Of a DNA stretch of 8,596 nt, positions 1-5,046 are shown in pieces; within the stretch, counting starts at the first letter, position 1; each line of letters begins with the position of its first letter. The translations under genes and the position numbers were made by a program. The stretch covers positions 1 through 8,596 of the forward strand of contig USAB01000079.1 in NCBI GenBank assembly GCA_900552585.1. The letters run 5' to 3'. The notes beneath the pieces were generated by a model that saw nothing but the letters and a program-made list of their open reading frames with translations, was not told where the DNA came from and did no database searches. The stretch comes from an uncultured Coriobacteriaceae bacterium. GTDB taxonomy: Bacteria > Actinomycetota > Coriobacteriia > Coriobacteriales > Eggerthellaceae.

Positions 1-268
1 GGGTCAGGTTTACGTTCTGACCAAGGACGAAGGCGGCCGTCATACCCCGTTCTTCGATGGCTATCGTCCGCAGTTCTACTTCCGCACCACGGACATCACC
101 GGTGTTGCTCATCTGCCCGAGGGCGTTGAGATGGTTATGCCTGGCGACAACGTGGAGATCGCTGGTGAGCTGATTCACCCGGTCGCTATGGAAGAGGGCC
201 TGCGCTTCGCTATCCGCGAGGGTGGCCGTACCGTTGGTTCCGGTCGAGTGACTGAGATCATCGAGTAG
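1..268 (+). CDS. tuf: Elongation factor Tu, C-terminal part (5' end outside window)
   Basis: The last 88 codons of EF-Tu, the GTPase that delivers aminoacyl-tRNA to the ribosomal A site. The reading frame begins at base 2 and ends at TAG 266-268. The fragment covers the C-terminal beta-barrel (domain 3) and carries hallmark EF-Tu strings such as [35 protein letters not shown] and [16 protein letters not shown], all essentially invariant across bacteria. The GTPase domain lies upstream of the window. It is followed by a terminator-like hairpin and then rpmG, the arrangement seen in many bacteria where one tuf copy precedes rpmG-secE-nusG. Identification is certain; only the missing N-terminus is unknown. 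Confidence 0.98.
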   Translation, partial: GQVYVLTKDEGGRHTPFFDGYRPQFYFRTTDITGVAHLPEGVEMVMPGDNVEIAGELIHPVAMEEGLRFAIREGGRTVGSGRVTEIIE

Positions 269-289
269 TTCTCTACTTACTTGTAAGAT

Positions 290-317
290 GGGGCGCCTTC
301 ACAGGCGCCCCCTTCTT
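290..317 (+). terminator. Terminator-like hairpin after tuf
   Basis: An 8-bp GC-rich stem (GGGGCGCC at 290-297 pairing with GGCGCCCC at 304-311) has a 6-base loop, TTCACA. The following tract CTTCTT is only moderately T-rich, so termination may be partial, letting some tuf transcription reach rpmG. Confidence 0.6.
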
Positions 318-320
318 AAC

Positions 321-350
321 CTGACCAAGTGCAGACCGTTAAGCAATAAT
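321..350 (+). promoter_or_regulatory. Possible sigma-70-type promoter for rpmG
   Basis: CTGACC (321-326, 4/6 match to TTGACA) and AATAAT (345-350, 5/6 match to TATAAT) are separated by 18 bases, just after the tuf hairpin and 20 bases before the rpmG start. The tight distance leaves a very short leader that still includes the Shine-Dalgarno. This is a consensus-matching call only, so it is tentative. Confidence 0.35.
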
Positions 351-370
351 ATTAGCAAGAAGGAGTATTC

Positions 371-520
371 ATGCGTACTTTGGTCACTTTGGCCTGCACG
401 GAGTGCAAGCGCCGCAATTACACGACCAAGAAAAACAAGCAGAATAACCCCGATCGTCTTGAGTTCAAGAAGTACTGCAAGTGGTGTGGTCATCACACCC
501 TGCATCGTGAGACTCGTTAG
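371..520 (+). CDS. rpmG: 50S ribosomal protein L33, zinc-binding form
   Basis: A 49-residue basic protein of the large ribosomal subunit, of normal length for L33. Two CxxC pairs are visible: C9-x-x-C12 (CTEC) and C36-x-x-C39 (CKWC). They form the zinc ribbon of the four-cysteine (C+) L33 type. Other L33 signatures are [20 protein letters not shown] and the ending HHTLHRETR. The ATG at 371 is preceded by AAGGAG (360-365) with 5-base spacing. It lies between tuf and tRNA-Trp/secE, a classical ribosomal context. C+ forms are known to be paired in some genomes with a cysteine-less paralogue used under zinc limitation; no second copy or Zur-like site is seen here. Confidence 0.97.
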   Translation: MRTLVTLACTECKRRNYTTKKNKQNNPDRLEFKKYCKWCGHHTLHRETR

Positions 521-544
521 TTGATCGATAGGTAATAAGCGTAT

Positions 545-620
545 AGGCCAGTAGTTCAATTGGTAGAGCAGCGGTCTCCAAAACCGCAAGTTGTGGGTTC
601 GAGTCCTACCTGGCCTGCCA
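545..620 (+). tRNA. trnW: tRNA-Trp (anticodon CCA)
   Basis: A complete 76-base cloverleaf. The acceptor stem AGGCCAG (545-551) pairs with CTGGCCT (610-616), all seven pairs Watson-Crick, followed by discriminator G617 and an encoded CCA (618-620). The anticodon stem GCGGT (571-575) / ACCGC (583-587) encloses loop CTCCAAA with anticodon CCA at 578-580, reading UGG. The T loop GGTTCGAGTCC is canonical. It sits 24 bases after rpmG and about 100 bases before secE, a position where tRNA-Trp is found in several bacterial groups, so it is probably processed from a transcript starting at or before rpmG. Confidence 0.97.
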
Positions 621-637
621 GCTTGTTTTAGGTAATC

Positions 638-661
638 AGCAGCTTAAAAGCTGCTATTTTT
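638..661 (+). terminator. Intrinsic terminator after tRNA-Trp
   Basis: Stem AGCAGCT (638-644) pairs with AGCTGCT (649-655) around a TAAA loop, followed by A and five T residues (657-661). The stem is short (7 bp) but perfect and the T tract fits an intrinsic terminator. It would separate tuf/rpmG/tRNA transcription from secE-nusG, unless read-through occurs. Confidence 0.6.
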
Positions 662-673
662 GGGTTTAGAGCA

Positions 674-693
674 ATCCGCATTTTTCTGCGGAT
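674..693 (+). promoter_or_regulatory. Hairpin in the secE leader
   Basis: ATCCGCA (674-680) pairs perfectly with TGCGGAT (687-693) around a TTTTTC loop. No T tract follows, so it is not an ordinary terminator in this direction. It lies 30 bases before the secE start and would be in the secE-nusG leader. Its role is unknown; it may stabilise the 5' end or be part of read-through control. Confidence 0.4.
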
Positions 694-723
694 AGTTGCG
701 TATTGAGGATAATAAGGAAGAAC

Positions 724-1167
724 ATGGCGAAAAAATCCAAGACTCAGCGCGCCAAAGCTTCCGCAAGGCGCCAGCAGAAAAAAGAGCAGGCGCGCATTGC
801 TGCGGAACAGGAAGCTAACGCTCCCGAAGAGGCGGAGGTTGAGAAGGGCAAGTTCACCAAGTTCCTCGAATCCACCCCGCTGAAGCAGTCCGATGAGGAA
901 AAAGCCGAACGGGCTCAATACAAGGAAGAGGAAAAGCGTCGCGAGGAACGCGAAAAGGCCGAGGCACAGAAGAACAAGAAGCCGCGCTTCCAGTTCTTCC
1001 GCAATGTGCGGTCTGAGATGAAACGCGTTACGTGGCCCACGCGTGAAGATACGACGCGGTGGAGCCTGGTTGTCGTGGGCGCTCTAGTGTTCTTCACGGC
1101 ATTTGTCCTGTTGATGGACAACGTGATTGTCACTCCGGTCCTCTATCTTATTTCCGGCTTAGCGTAA
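724..1167 (+). CDS. secE: Preprotein translocase subunit SecE with long charged N-terminus
   Basis: A 147-residue SecE, the small essential clamp subunit of the SecYEG channel in the cytoplasmic membrane. The conserved core is at the C-terminus: an amphipathic helix with RNVRSEMKRVTWPTRED (93-109), where the W-P-T/S motif is diagnostic, followed by one transmembrane segment at about 113-131 and a short tail. Residues 1-90 are almost wholly charged (K, R, E, Q, A), probably helical and cytosolic, and are not part of the conserved SecE domain. Minimal SecE proteins are about 60-70 residues. The ATG at 724 is chosen because AAGGAAG (714-720) is placed correctly before it; an upstream in-frame TTG at 703 has no such site. 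nusG follows after 12 bases, so the two are co-transcribed. Confidence 0.95.
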   Translation: MAKKSKTQRAKASARRQQKKEQARIAAEQEANAPEEAEVEKGKFTKFLESTPLKQSDEEKAERAQYKEEEKRREEREKAEAQKNKKPRFQFFRNVRSEMKRVTWPTREDTTRWSLVVVGALVFFTAFVLLMDNVIVTPVLYLISGLA

Positions 1168-1179
1168 TAAGGAGATAGC

Positions 1180-1710
1180 ATGGCAAAGAAATGGTATGTC
1201 CTGCACACCTATTCCGGTTACGAAAAGAAGGTTAAGGCCGACATCGAATTGCGCGTTGAGACCATGGGTCTCGAAAACAATGTGTTCGCTGTTGAGATTC
1301 CCATGGAGACCGTCACGGAAATCAAAGATGGCGGCAAACGCGTTGAATCTGAGAAGAAGGTCTTTCCCGGTTATGTGCTGATCCGTATGGATTTGGACGA
1401 TCGCAGCTGGGCTGCTGTTCGTAACACTCCCGGTGTTACCGGCTTTGTGGGTAGCGAGGGCCATCCCGAGCCGTTGACCCGTGCGGAGTACAACAAGATT
1501 ATGAAGCGCACGAGCCGTGAGGCTCCGAAGAAGACTTCCACGAACATCGAGGAAGGGCAGACGGTCAAAGTTATCTCGGGGCCGCTTGCAGACTTTGATG
1601 GTACCGTGTCGGAGGTTCAGCCTGAGGCCGGCAAGGTCAAGGTTATGGTTTCCATCTTTGGTCGCGAGACTCCGGTCGAGCTTTCGTTTGATCAGGTGGA
1701 GCTTATCTAG
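1180..1710 (+). CDS. nusG: Transcription termination/antitermination protein NusG
   Basis: A 176-residue protein of typical NusG length. It binds RNA polymerase at the clamp to modulate pausing and elongation, and couples with Rho or the ribosome (S10). The N-terminal NGN domain (about 4-110) contains KWYVLHTYSGYEKKV and KKVFPGYVLIRMDLDD (59-74), the NusG core. A linker leads to the C-terminal KOW domain (about 124-176) with EGQTVKVISGPLADFDG (125-141), the classic KOW signature, and VELSFDQVELI at the end. Start ATG 1180 has AAGGAG (1169-1174) 5 bases upstream. It lies directly behind secE, as in most bacteria, and the pair forms one transcription unit. No unusual insertion is seen. Confidence 0.98.
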   Translation: MAKKWYVLHTYSGYEKKVKADIELRVETMGLENNVFAVEIPMETVTEIKDGGKRVESEKKVFPGYVLIRMDLDDRSWAAVRNTPGVTGFVGSEGHPEPLTRAEYNKIMKRTSREAPKKTSTNIEEGQTVKVISGPLADFDGTVSEVQPEAGKVKVMVSIFGRETPVELSFDQVELI

Positions 1711-1735
1711 AGTCTTTACTCGTTTTGCGTTTCGC

Positions 1736-1758
1736 GCAGGTAGAAGGTCCCTATCTGC
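1736..1758 (+). promoter_or_regulatory. Hairpin downstream of nusG
   Basis: GCAGGTAG (1736-1743) pairs with CTATCTGC (1751-1758) with one G-U wobble and a 7-base loop. There is no following T tract, so this is either a 3'-end/processing structure of the secE-nusG transcript or part of the rplK leader. Confidence 0.35.
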
Positions 1759-1783
1759 CGTACAATTCGACAATACGCGCTGG

Positions 1784-1814
1784 TGCATGCCCAGTGGACG
1801 GGGCTTCTCATGCA
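1784..1814 (+). promoter_or_regulatory. Helix-bulge-helix structure in the rplK leader
   Basis: An outer helix TGCATG (1784-1789) / CATGCA (1809-1814) and an inner helix CCC (1790-1792) / GGG (1801-1803) are separated by a one-sided bulge CTTCT (1804-1808). Two short helices around an asymmetric loop is the general shape of ribosomal-protein feedback sites. The sequence does not clearly match the L1 site, so function is only suggested by its place 61 bases before rplK. Confidence 0.35.
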
Positions 1815-1875
1815 TCGACGTTTGGCGATAGTTCAACAAAGATTTTTAGTATTTCAGCGAAAGGATTCATAGAGA

Positions 1876-2391
1876 ATGGCTGAAAAGAAACAAACCGGCT
1901 TCGTCAAGCTGCAGATTCCTGCCGGTCAGGCTAACCCGGCTCCTCCGGTCGGTCCTGCCCTGGGTGCCCAGCAGGTCAATATCATGCAGTTCTGCCAGCA
2001 GTTCAATGCTGCTACGCAGGACCAGATGGGCACGATTATCCCCGTCGAGATCACCGTCTACGAGGATAAGTCGTTCACGTTTGTCTGCAAGACGCCTCCG
2101 GCGGCTGTGCTGATCAAGGAGAAGCTGGGCATCGAACATGGTTCCGGCATTCCTCAGCTGAAGAAGGTCGGCACGCTGACCACGGATCAGCTGCGCGAGA
2201 TTGCCGAGATCAAGATGCCCGACCTGAATGCGAACGATATCGATGCCGCAATGGAGATTGTTGCCGGCACGGCTCGTTCCATGGGCGTGAACATCGAGGG
2301 TCGCAAGGCTAAGAAGCGCTACGAGGTTACTCGTAAGCTGCAGGACATGCTTGCTGGCGAAGAGATTGTTCAGGACGTGGAAGGCGAGTAG
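1876..2391 (+). CDS. rplK: 50S ribosomal protein L11 with C-terminal extension
   Basis: L11 binds 23S rRNA at the GTPase-associated centre and contacts elongation factors. The 171-residue protein shows the N-terminal domain with [20 protein letters not shown] (11-30), the proline-rich switch region where thiopeptide resistance mutations map in other species. It also has the rRNA-binding C-terminal domain with [11 protein letters not shown] (72-82), KMPDLNA (113-119) and the normal family ending GTARSMG (131-137). Ordinary L11 stops near residue 141; here the frame continues for about 30 more residues, lysine/arginine-rich first ([12 protein letters not shown]) and then acidic. The start ATG 1876 has AAAGGA (1860-1865) at a longish 10-base spacing. 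It is separated from nusG by 165 bases and from rplA by a terminator-containing gap. Confidence 0.96.
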   Translation: MAEKKQTGFVKLQIPAGQANPAPPVGPALGAQQVNIMQFCQQFNAATQDQMGTIIPVEITVYEDKSFTFVCKTPPAAVLIKEKLGIEHGSGIPQLKKVGTLTTDQLREIAEIKMPDLNANDIDAAMEIVAGTARSMGVNIEGRKAKKRYEVTRKLQDMLAGEEIVQDVEGE

Positions 2392-2413
2392 CTTTTCGAA
2401 TTTTTGGAATTAT

Positions 2414-2450
2414 CCGAATGCAGGGCCGAACAGTTCTGCATTCGGTTTTT
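2414..2450 (+). terminator. Intrinsic terminator or attenuator between rplK and rplA
   Basis: A perfect 10-bp stem, CCGAATGCAG (2414-2423) with CTGCATTCGG (2436-2445), encloses a 12-base loop and is followed at once by five T residues (2446-2450). It meets the classical criteria for a Rho-independent terminator. Because rplK and rplA are usually translated from one message, it is either a partial attenuator or a real transcript end with rplA started from its own promoter. Confidence 0.75.
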
Positions 2451-2453
2451 CAT

Positions 2454-2494
2454 GGGGTATACACCCCGCAAGGTAGGGTGCAGCACCGGTTGCA
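2454..2494 (+). promoter_or_regulatory. Structured 5' leader segment of rplA
   Basis: Two further small inverted repeats follow the rplK terminator: GGGGT (2454-2458) / ACCCC (2463-2467) with a 4-base loop, and GTGCA (2478-2482) / TGCAC (2490-2494) with an 8-base loop. They suggest a folded leader. TATACA (2458-2463) could serve as a -10 element, but no credible -35 hexamer lies upstream, so a promoter is not claimed. Confidence 0.3.
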
Positions 2495-2500
2495 CACAGA

Positions 2501-2537
2501 GGTGGCAGGGCTTTGTCCCGCTATGACCACGAAAGGA
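2501..2537 (+). promoter_or_regulatory. Candidate L1-binding autoregulatory stem abutting the rplA Shine-Dalgarno
   Basis: An outer helix GTGG (2502-2505) / CCAC (2527-2530) and an inner helix GGG (2508-2510) / CCC (2517-2519) enclose an asymmetric internal loop (CA against GCTATGA). The last paired base is directly followed by the rplA Shine-Dalgarno GAAAGGA (2531-2537). The 5' strand GGTGGCAGGGCTTTG resembles the L1-binding stem of E. coli 23S rRNA, recalled as GGUGGGAGGCUUUG and closed by CCACC. L1 represses its own operon by binding an rRNA mimic in several bacteria and archaea. The 3' loop is less similar than the 5' strand, so this is a candidate only. Confidence 0.45.
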
Positions 2538-2542
2538 ACAAC

Positions 2543-3259
2543 ATGGCTAAGTTGACGAAGAAGCAGAAGGACGCTGCTCAAAAGTTCGATCTGGAGAAGA
2601 CGTACGCTCCGCTCGACGCGTTCAAGGTTGTGAAGGAACTGGCTACGGCCAACTTCGACGAGACCATCGAGGCTCATTTCCGCCTGGGCATTGATACCCG
2701 TCAGGCTGATCAGCAGATTCGCGGCACGGTGAGCCTGCCGAACGGCTCTGGCAAGACGGTCCGCGTTGCCGTTTTCGCTGAGGGCGAAGCTGCTCGCGCT
2801 GCTGAGGAAGCCGGTGCCGATATCGTCGGTACGGATCAGCTCATCGAGATGATCAACGCTGGCAACCTGGACTTCGATGCCACCGTTGCAACGCCGGATC
2901 AGATGGCCAAGGTTGGCCGTCTGGGCCGTGTCCTGGGCCCCCGCGGCTTGATGCCGAACCCGAAGCTGGGCACCGTCACGAACGATGTGGCAAAGGCTAT
3001 CAAGGAGCTTAAGGGCGGACGAGTCGAGTATCGCGCTGACCGTTACGGCATCGCTCACGTCATCCTGGGCAAGAAGAGCTTCACTCCCGAGCAGCTGACC
3101 GAGAACTACGGTGCGCTGTACGACGAGATCATCCGTATGAAGCCTGCCTCTTCGAAGGGCAAGTACGTGAAGTCCGTTACCGTTACTTCCACGATGGGCC
3201 CTGGCGTGAAGGTCGATCCTTCTGTGACGCGTGGCTATCTGGAGACTTCCGCTGAATAA
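2543..3259 (+). CDS. rplA: 50S ribosomal protein L1
   Basis: A 238-residue L1, the protein that forms the mobile L1 stalk with 23S rRNA helices 76-78 near the E site and helps release deacylated tRNA. The family signature [16 protein letters not shown] is at 131-146, with the two-domain L1 layout around it: domain I from residues 1-65 and about 160-238, domain II in the middle. [16 protein letters not shown] (46-61) and [17 protein letters not shown] (205-221) are further conserved parts. The ATG at 2543 is chosen over an in-frame TTG at 2513 because GAAAGGA (2531-2537) is 5 bases upstream and MAKLTKKQK is the normal start. A strong terminator 20 bases after the stop ends the unit, so rplJ is not co-transcribed. 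Confidence 0.98.
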   Translation: MAKLTKKQKDAAQKFDLEKTYAPLDAFKVVKELATANFDETIEAHFRLGIDTRQADQQIRGTVSLPNGSGKTVRVAVFAEGEAARAAEEAGADIVGTDQLIEMINAGNLDFDATVATPDQMAKVGRLGRVLGPRGLMPNPKLGTVTNDVAKAIKELKGGRVEYRADRYGIAHVILGKKSFTPEQLTENYGALYDEIIRMKPASSKGKYVKSVTVTSTMGPGVKVDPSVTRGYLETSAE

Positions 3260-3278
3260 TTCCTTTTCATAAAGGAGC

Positions 3279-3311
3279 AACGCCCCGTCGGCAACGGCGG
3301 GGCGTTTTTTT
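3279..3311 (+). terminator. Strong intrinsic terminator after rplA
   Basis: An 11-bp GC-rich stem (AACGCCCCGTC at 3279-3289 with GGCGGGGCGTT at 3296-3306, one G-U pair) has a 6-base loop and runs into seven T residues (3305-3311). It is a textbook Rho-independent terminator and marks the end of the ribosomal block. Confidence 0.93.
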
Positions 3312-3420
3312 ATATGTCTGCAACTCTCTTCGGCCGGAACGGTGAGGCATGGCGGGATGGCAAAGCCCGTCTAAAGCGCGGAATGGGGCATCGGGGCTGA
3401 GTCTAGCAGGGAAGGAAGAC
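3312..3420. other. Convergent intergenic spacer without recognisable features
   Basis: About 110 bases lie between the rplA terminator and the shared convergent terminator. I see no open frame with a ribosome binding site, no repeat and no convincing promoter on either strand. Confidence 0.6.
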
Positions 3421-3456
3421 ATAAAACGGGAGCGGTATGTGCCGCTCCCGTTTTAT
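3421..3456. terminator. Bidirectional terminator between convergent rplA and ligase genes
   Basis: A perfect 15-bp inverted repeat, ATAAAACGGGAGCGG (3421-3435) with CCGCTCCCGTTTTAT (3442-3456), has a 6-base loop TATGTG. The outer A/T arms give a T tract on either strand, so it works both ways. Its main client is the minus-strand ligase gene, whose stop is 38 bases away. Confidence 0.9.
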
Positions 3457-3493
3457 TCATATGGCTGAAAGACGATGGCTTGCCCGGCGTAAA

Positions 3494-4780
3494 CTACACG
3501 TCAAGCTGTTTGCCGTTCGTATCCCAGTAGAATTTCTTGAACTTCGGTATCTGGTTTACGAGCATGACATCTGCCCATAGATTATGAATGGTGGTGTCGG
3601 ACCAGAATCGGAGCGGATAGCGGTCCTTCGTTGCCCGGTACAGCTCCAATGCGTGCTCTTTCACGGGGCCTTCGGGCATGCTGCGCTTTAACACGTATTC
3701 CGGCACACAGCAGAACAGGTACGGATTGTTCGCATATCTGGGCGTTATCTTATGGCCTAGGATGAAGTCCTCCACGAACAGCGTCACGAAGTTGCATCCT
3801 GCCAGACTCAGGTAATACGTATTGCGTCCACAGCGCGTATTCACTTCGAAGAAGCGGTACGAGCCGTCGCGCGGGTCGTATTTGATGTCGAAATTAGCGA
3901 AACCGTGGTAACCGACTGCTTTCAGGAAGGCGGCGCCGGCTTCGTAGATGGCATCCACTTTCTCGCCCATGATACACAGCGGGTTGCCGAGCGCGGTGGG
4001 GTCGTGGTCCTGCAGGCATACCGTGCCGCCGGCACCCATGACGGTATCGCCGTTCTCATCGGCGAACAGCGTCAGCGTATGGATGTTCTCGTCGCCGCCG
4101 GGAATGAAATCCTGGATTACGAGCTGATTGCTGTAATCGGAATCTCGGATGCTCTTCCACACGCGCTCCAGCTCGGCGGCATCCTGGATTTCGTAGATCT
4201 TCTTCTTGTGGGGGATATCCGCTTCCTGGAATTGGGCAGAGTTAGACGGCTTTGCAATGAGCGGGTATGTGAAGCTGTCCACCGGTATCTCCAGCTGGGA
4301 GTCAGAGCAATCGAAGTACCACGTTTTCGGGTAGGTGATGCCCAGCTCTTCGCACAGTTCGTAGAAGCGGCGCTTCTGGGTGATGTCATCCAGAAGGTCG
4401 AAGTCGATATACGGCACCACGTAGCCGGCGCGCTCCAGGCGCTCCTTATTTGACGAGAAGATGCGGGCATGCACGTCGTCGCTGCCCAATAGCAACAGCG
4501 TCTTCGCGCCGTTCACTTCGCGGGCGATGGATTCCAGCTCGCAGCAGAGCACCTCGGGATCGTGGATGCCCTCGCGCAGGCGGTAATCCGTGAACGTGCT
4601 GGATGAGATAACCTTGATGTCCTGCGTGGCCAGCACGATGCATTTGCGCAGGCCGTAGGCGCGGTAGAATTCCCGGACATAGCTGTACGTAAGAATGTCG
4701 CCGCCCACCAGCACGGGCAGCAGGTTGTCTTTGACGTCGGCCGCCGTGTTGATGCGACCGGCATTGGGGTGCTTAGGCAC
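3494..4780 (-). CDS. ATP-grasp ligase, D-aspartate ligase-like (peptidoglycan cross-bridge)
   Basis: A 428-residue cytosolic ATP-grasp enzyme. The closest family I recognise is the D-aspartate ligase of Enterococcus faecium (Asl-fm, about 420 residues). That enzyme activates the beta-carboxylate of D-Asp with ATP and joins it to the side-chain amine of L-Lys in the UDP-MurNAc pentapeptide. Shared features recalled from that family are LPVLVGGDILTYSYVREFY near the N-terminus, PYIDFDLLD (123-131), YELCEELGITYPKT (140-153), ATP-binding lysine in PLIAKPSNS (173-181), VIQDFIPGGDEN (221-232), GFANFDIKYDPRDG (293-306), metal-binding FFEVNTRCGRN (310-320) and a C-terminal IPKFKKF (411-417). Start GTG 4780 is supported by GGAGG six bases upstream. 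It is divergent from an asnB-like amidotransferase. Family and ATP-grasp fold are secure; substrate (D-Asp, L-Asp or other; Lys or Orn acceptor) is inferred. Confidence 0.85.
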   Translation of the reverse strand: MPKHPNAGRINTAADVKDNLLPVLVGGDILTYSYVREFYRAYGLRKCIVLATQDIKVISSSTFTDYRLREGIHDPEVLCCELESIAREVNGAKTLLLLGSDDVHARIFSSNKERLERAGYVVPYIDFDLLDDITQKRRFYELCEELGITYPKTWYFDCSDSQLEIPVDSFTYPLIAKPSNSAQFQEADIPHKKKIYEIQDAAELERVWKSIRDSDYSNQLVIQDFIPGGDENIHTLTLFADENGDTVMGAGGTVCLQDHDPTALGNPLCIMGEKVDAIYEAGAAFLKAVGYHGFANFDIKYDPRDGSYRFFEVNTRCGRNTYYLSLAGCNFVTLFVEDFILGHKITPRYANNPYLFCCVPEYVLKRSMPEGPVKEHALELYRATKDRYPLRFWSDTTIHNLWADVMLVNQIPKFKKFYWDTNGKQLDV

Positions 4781-4786
4781 AGTGCG

Positions 4787-4791
4787 CCTCC
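4787..4791 (-). promoter_or_regulatory. Shine-Dalgarno that fixes the GTG start of the ligase
   Basis: GGAGG on the minus strand, 6 bases ahead of GTG 4780. An ATG overlapping this site is in another frame, so GTG is the only start consistent with the site and the conserved N-terminus. Confidence 0.8.
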
Positions 4792-4848
4792 ATTGCGTTG
4801 AGCGGCCGCGCTTTTGCGCGAACCGCTACGATGAATTTCCGTTGCGCC

Positions 4849-4857
4849 ATTATCGCA
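4849..4857 (-). promoter_or_regulatory. Possible extended -10 promoter of the ligase gene
   Basis: On the minus strand this reads TGCGATAAT, an extended -10 (TGn + GATAAT, 5/6 match to TATAAT). No -35 hexamer is recognisable in the GC-rich upstream sequence, as is usual for extended -10 promoters. Transcription would begin near 4842 and give a leader of about 60 bases. Confidence 0.45.
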
Positions 4858-5046
4858 CAGCCGGCACCGGCGGGCGGGGTCTCCATGCGGGAATCACGGC
4901 AGAGGCCGCCTTGCGGGAAACACTCCTGCGAGTGCGGCGCATCGGCTCCATGTCATGTTCGAAATGAGAAATTAATCGCATGTATAGCAGCGGGCGGTAA
5001 GATGGAATCTCATAAAGAACTGCTGCTAGGAACAGGAGCGCTATTT

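Larger units (their letters stand above)
4781..5046. other. Divergent intergenic region between ligase and amidotransferase genes
   Basis: A 266-base region with outward-facing genes on both sides, so it must carry both promoters. The minus-side extended -10 is listed separately. On the plus side TATAGC (4983-4988) with TTCGAA (4958-4963) at 19 bases is the best pair, but it is weak. The frame of asnB stays open through 4798-5046; this looks accidental since the enzyme needs its N-terminal cysteine directly after the start. Confidence 0.6.

Noticed and set aside
708..713. GATAAT as a secE promoter -10
   Set aside because: It is only 10 bases before the start codon and would place the transcript start inside the ribosome binding site; no -35 is present.
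703..723. TTG start for a longer SecE
   Set aside because: No Shine-Dalgarno is positioned for it, whereas AAGGAAG is well placed for ATG 724.
1822..1852. TTGGCG with TAGTAT as an rplK promoter
   Set aside because: Spacing is 19 bases and the -10 is poor; not better than chance in this AT-rich stretch.
2513..2542. TTG start for a longer L1
   Set aside because: It would overlap the leader stem and bypass the clear GAAAGGA site before ATG 2543; MAKLTKKQK is a typical L1 start.
2450..3280. Long minus-strand open frame opposite rplA
   Set aside because: Antisense shadow of a strongly codon-biased ribosomal gene, with no ribosome binding site or family match.
4798..5046. In-frame 83-codon extension upstream of asnB
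   Set aside because: The glutaminase domain needs Cys2 exposed after Met removal, and a Shine-Dalgarno lies just before ATG 5047. The upstream frame has a GC-rich accidental composition and no family similarity.
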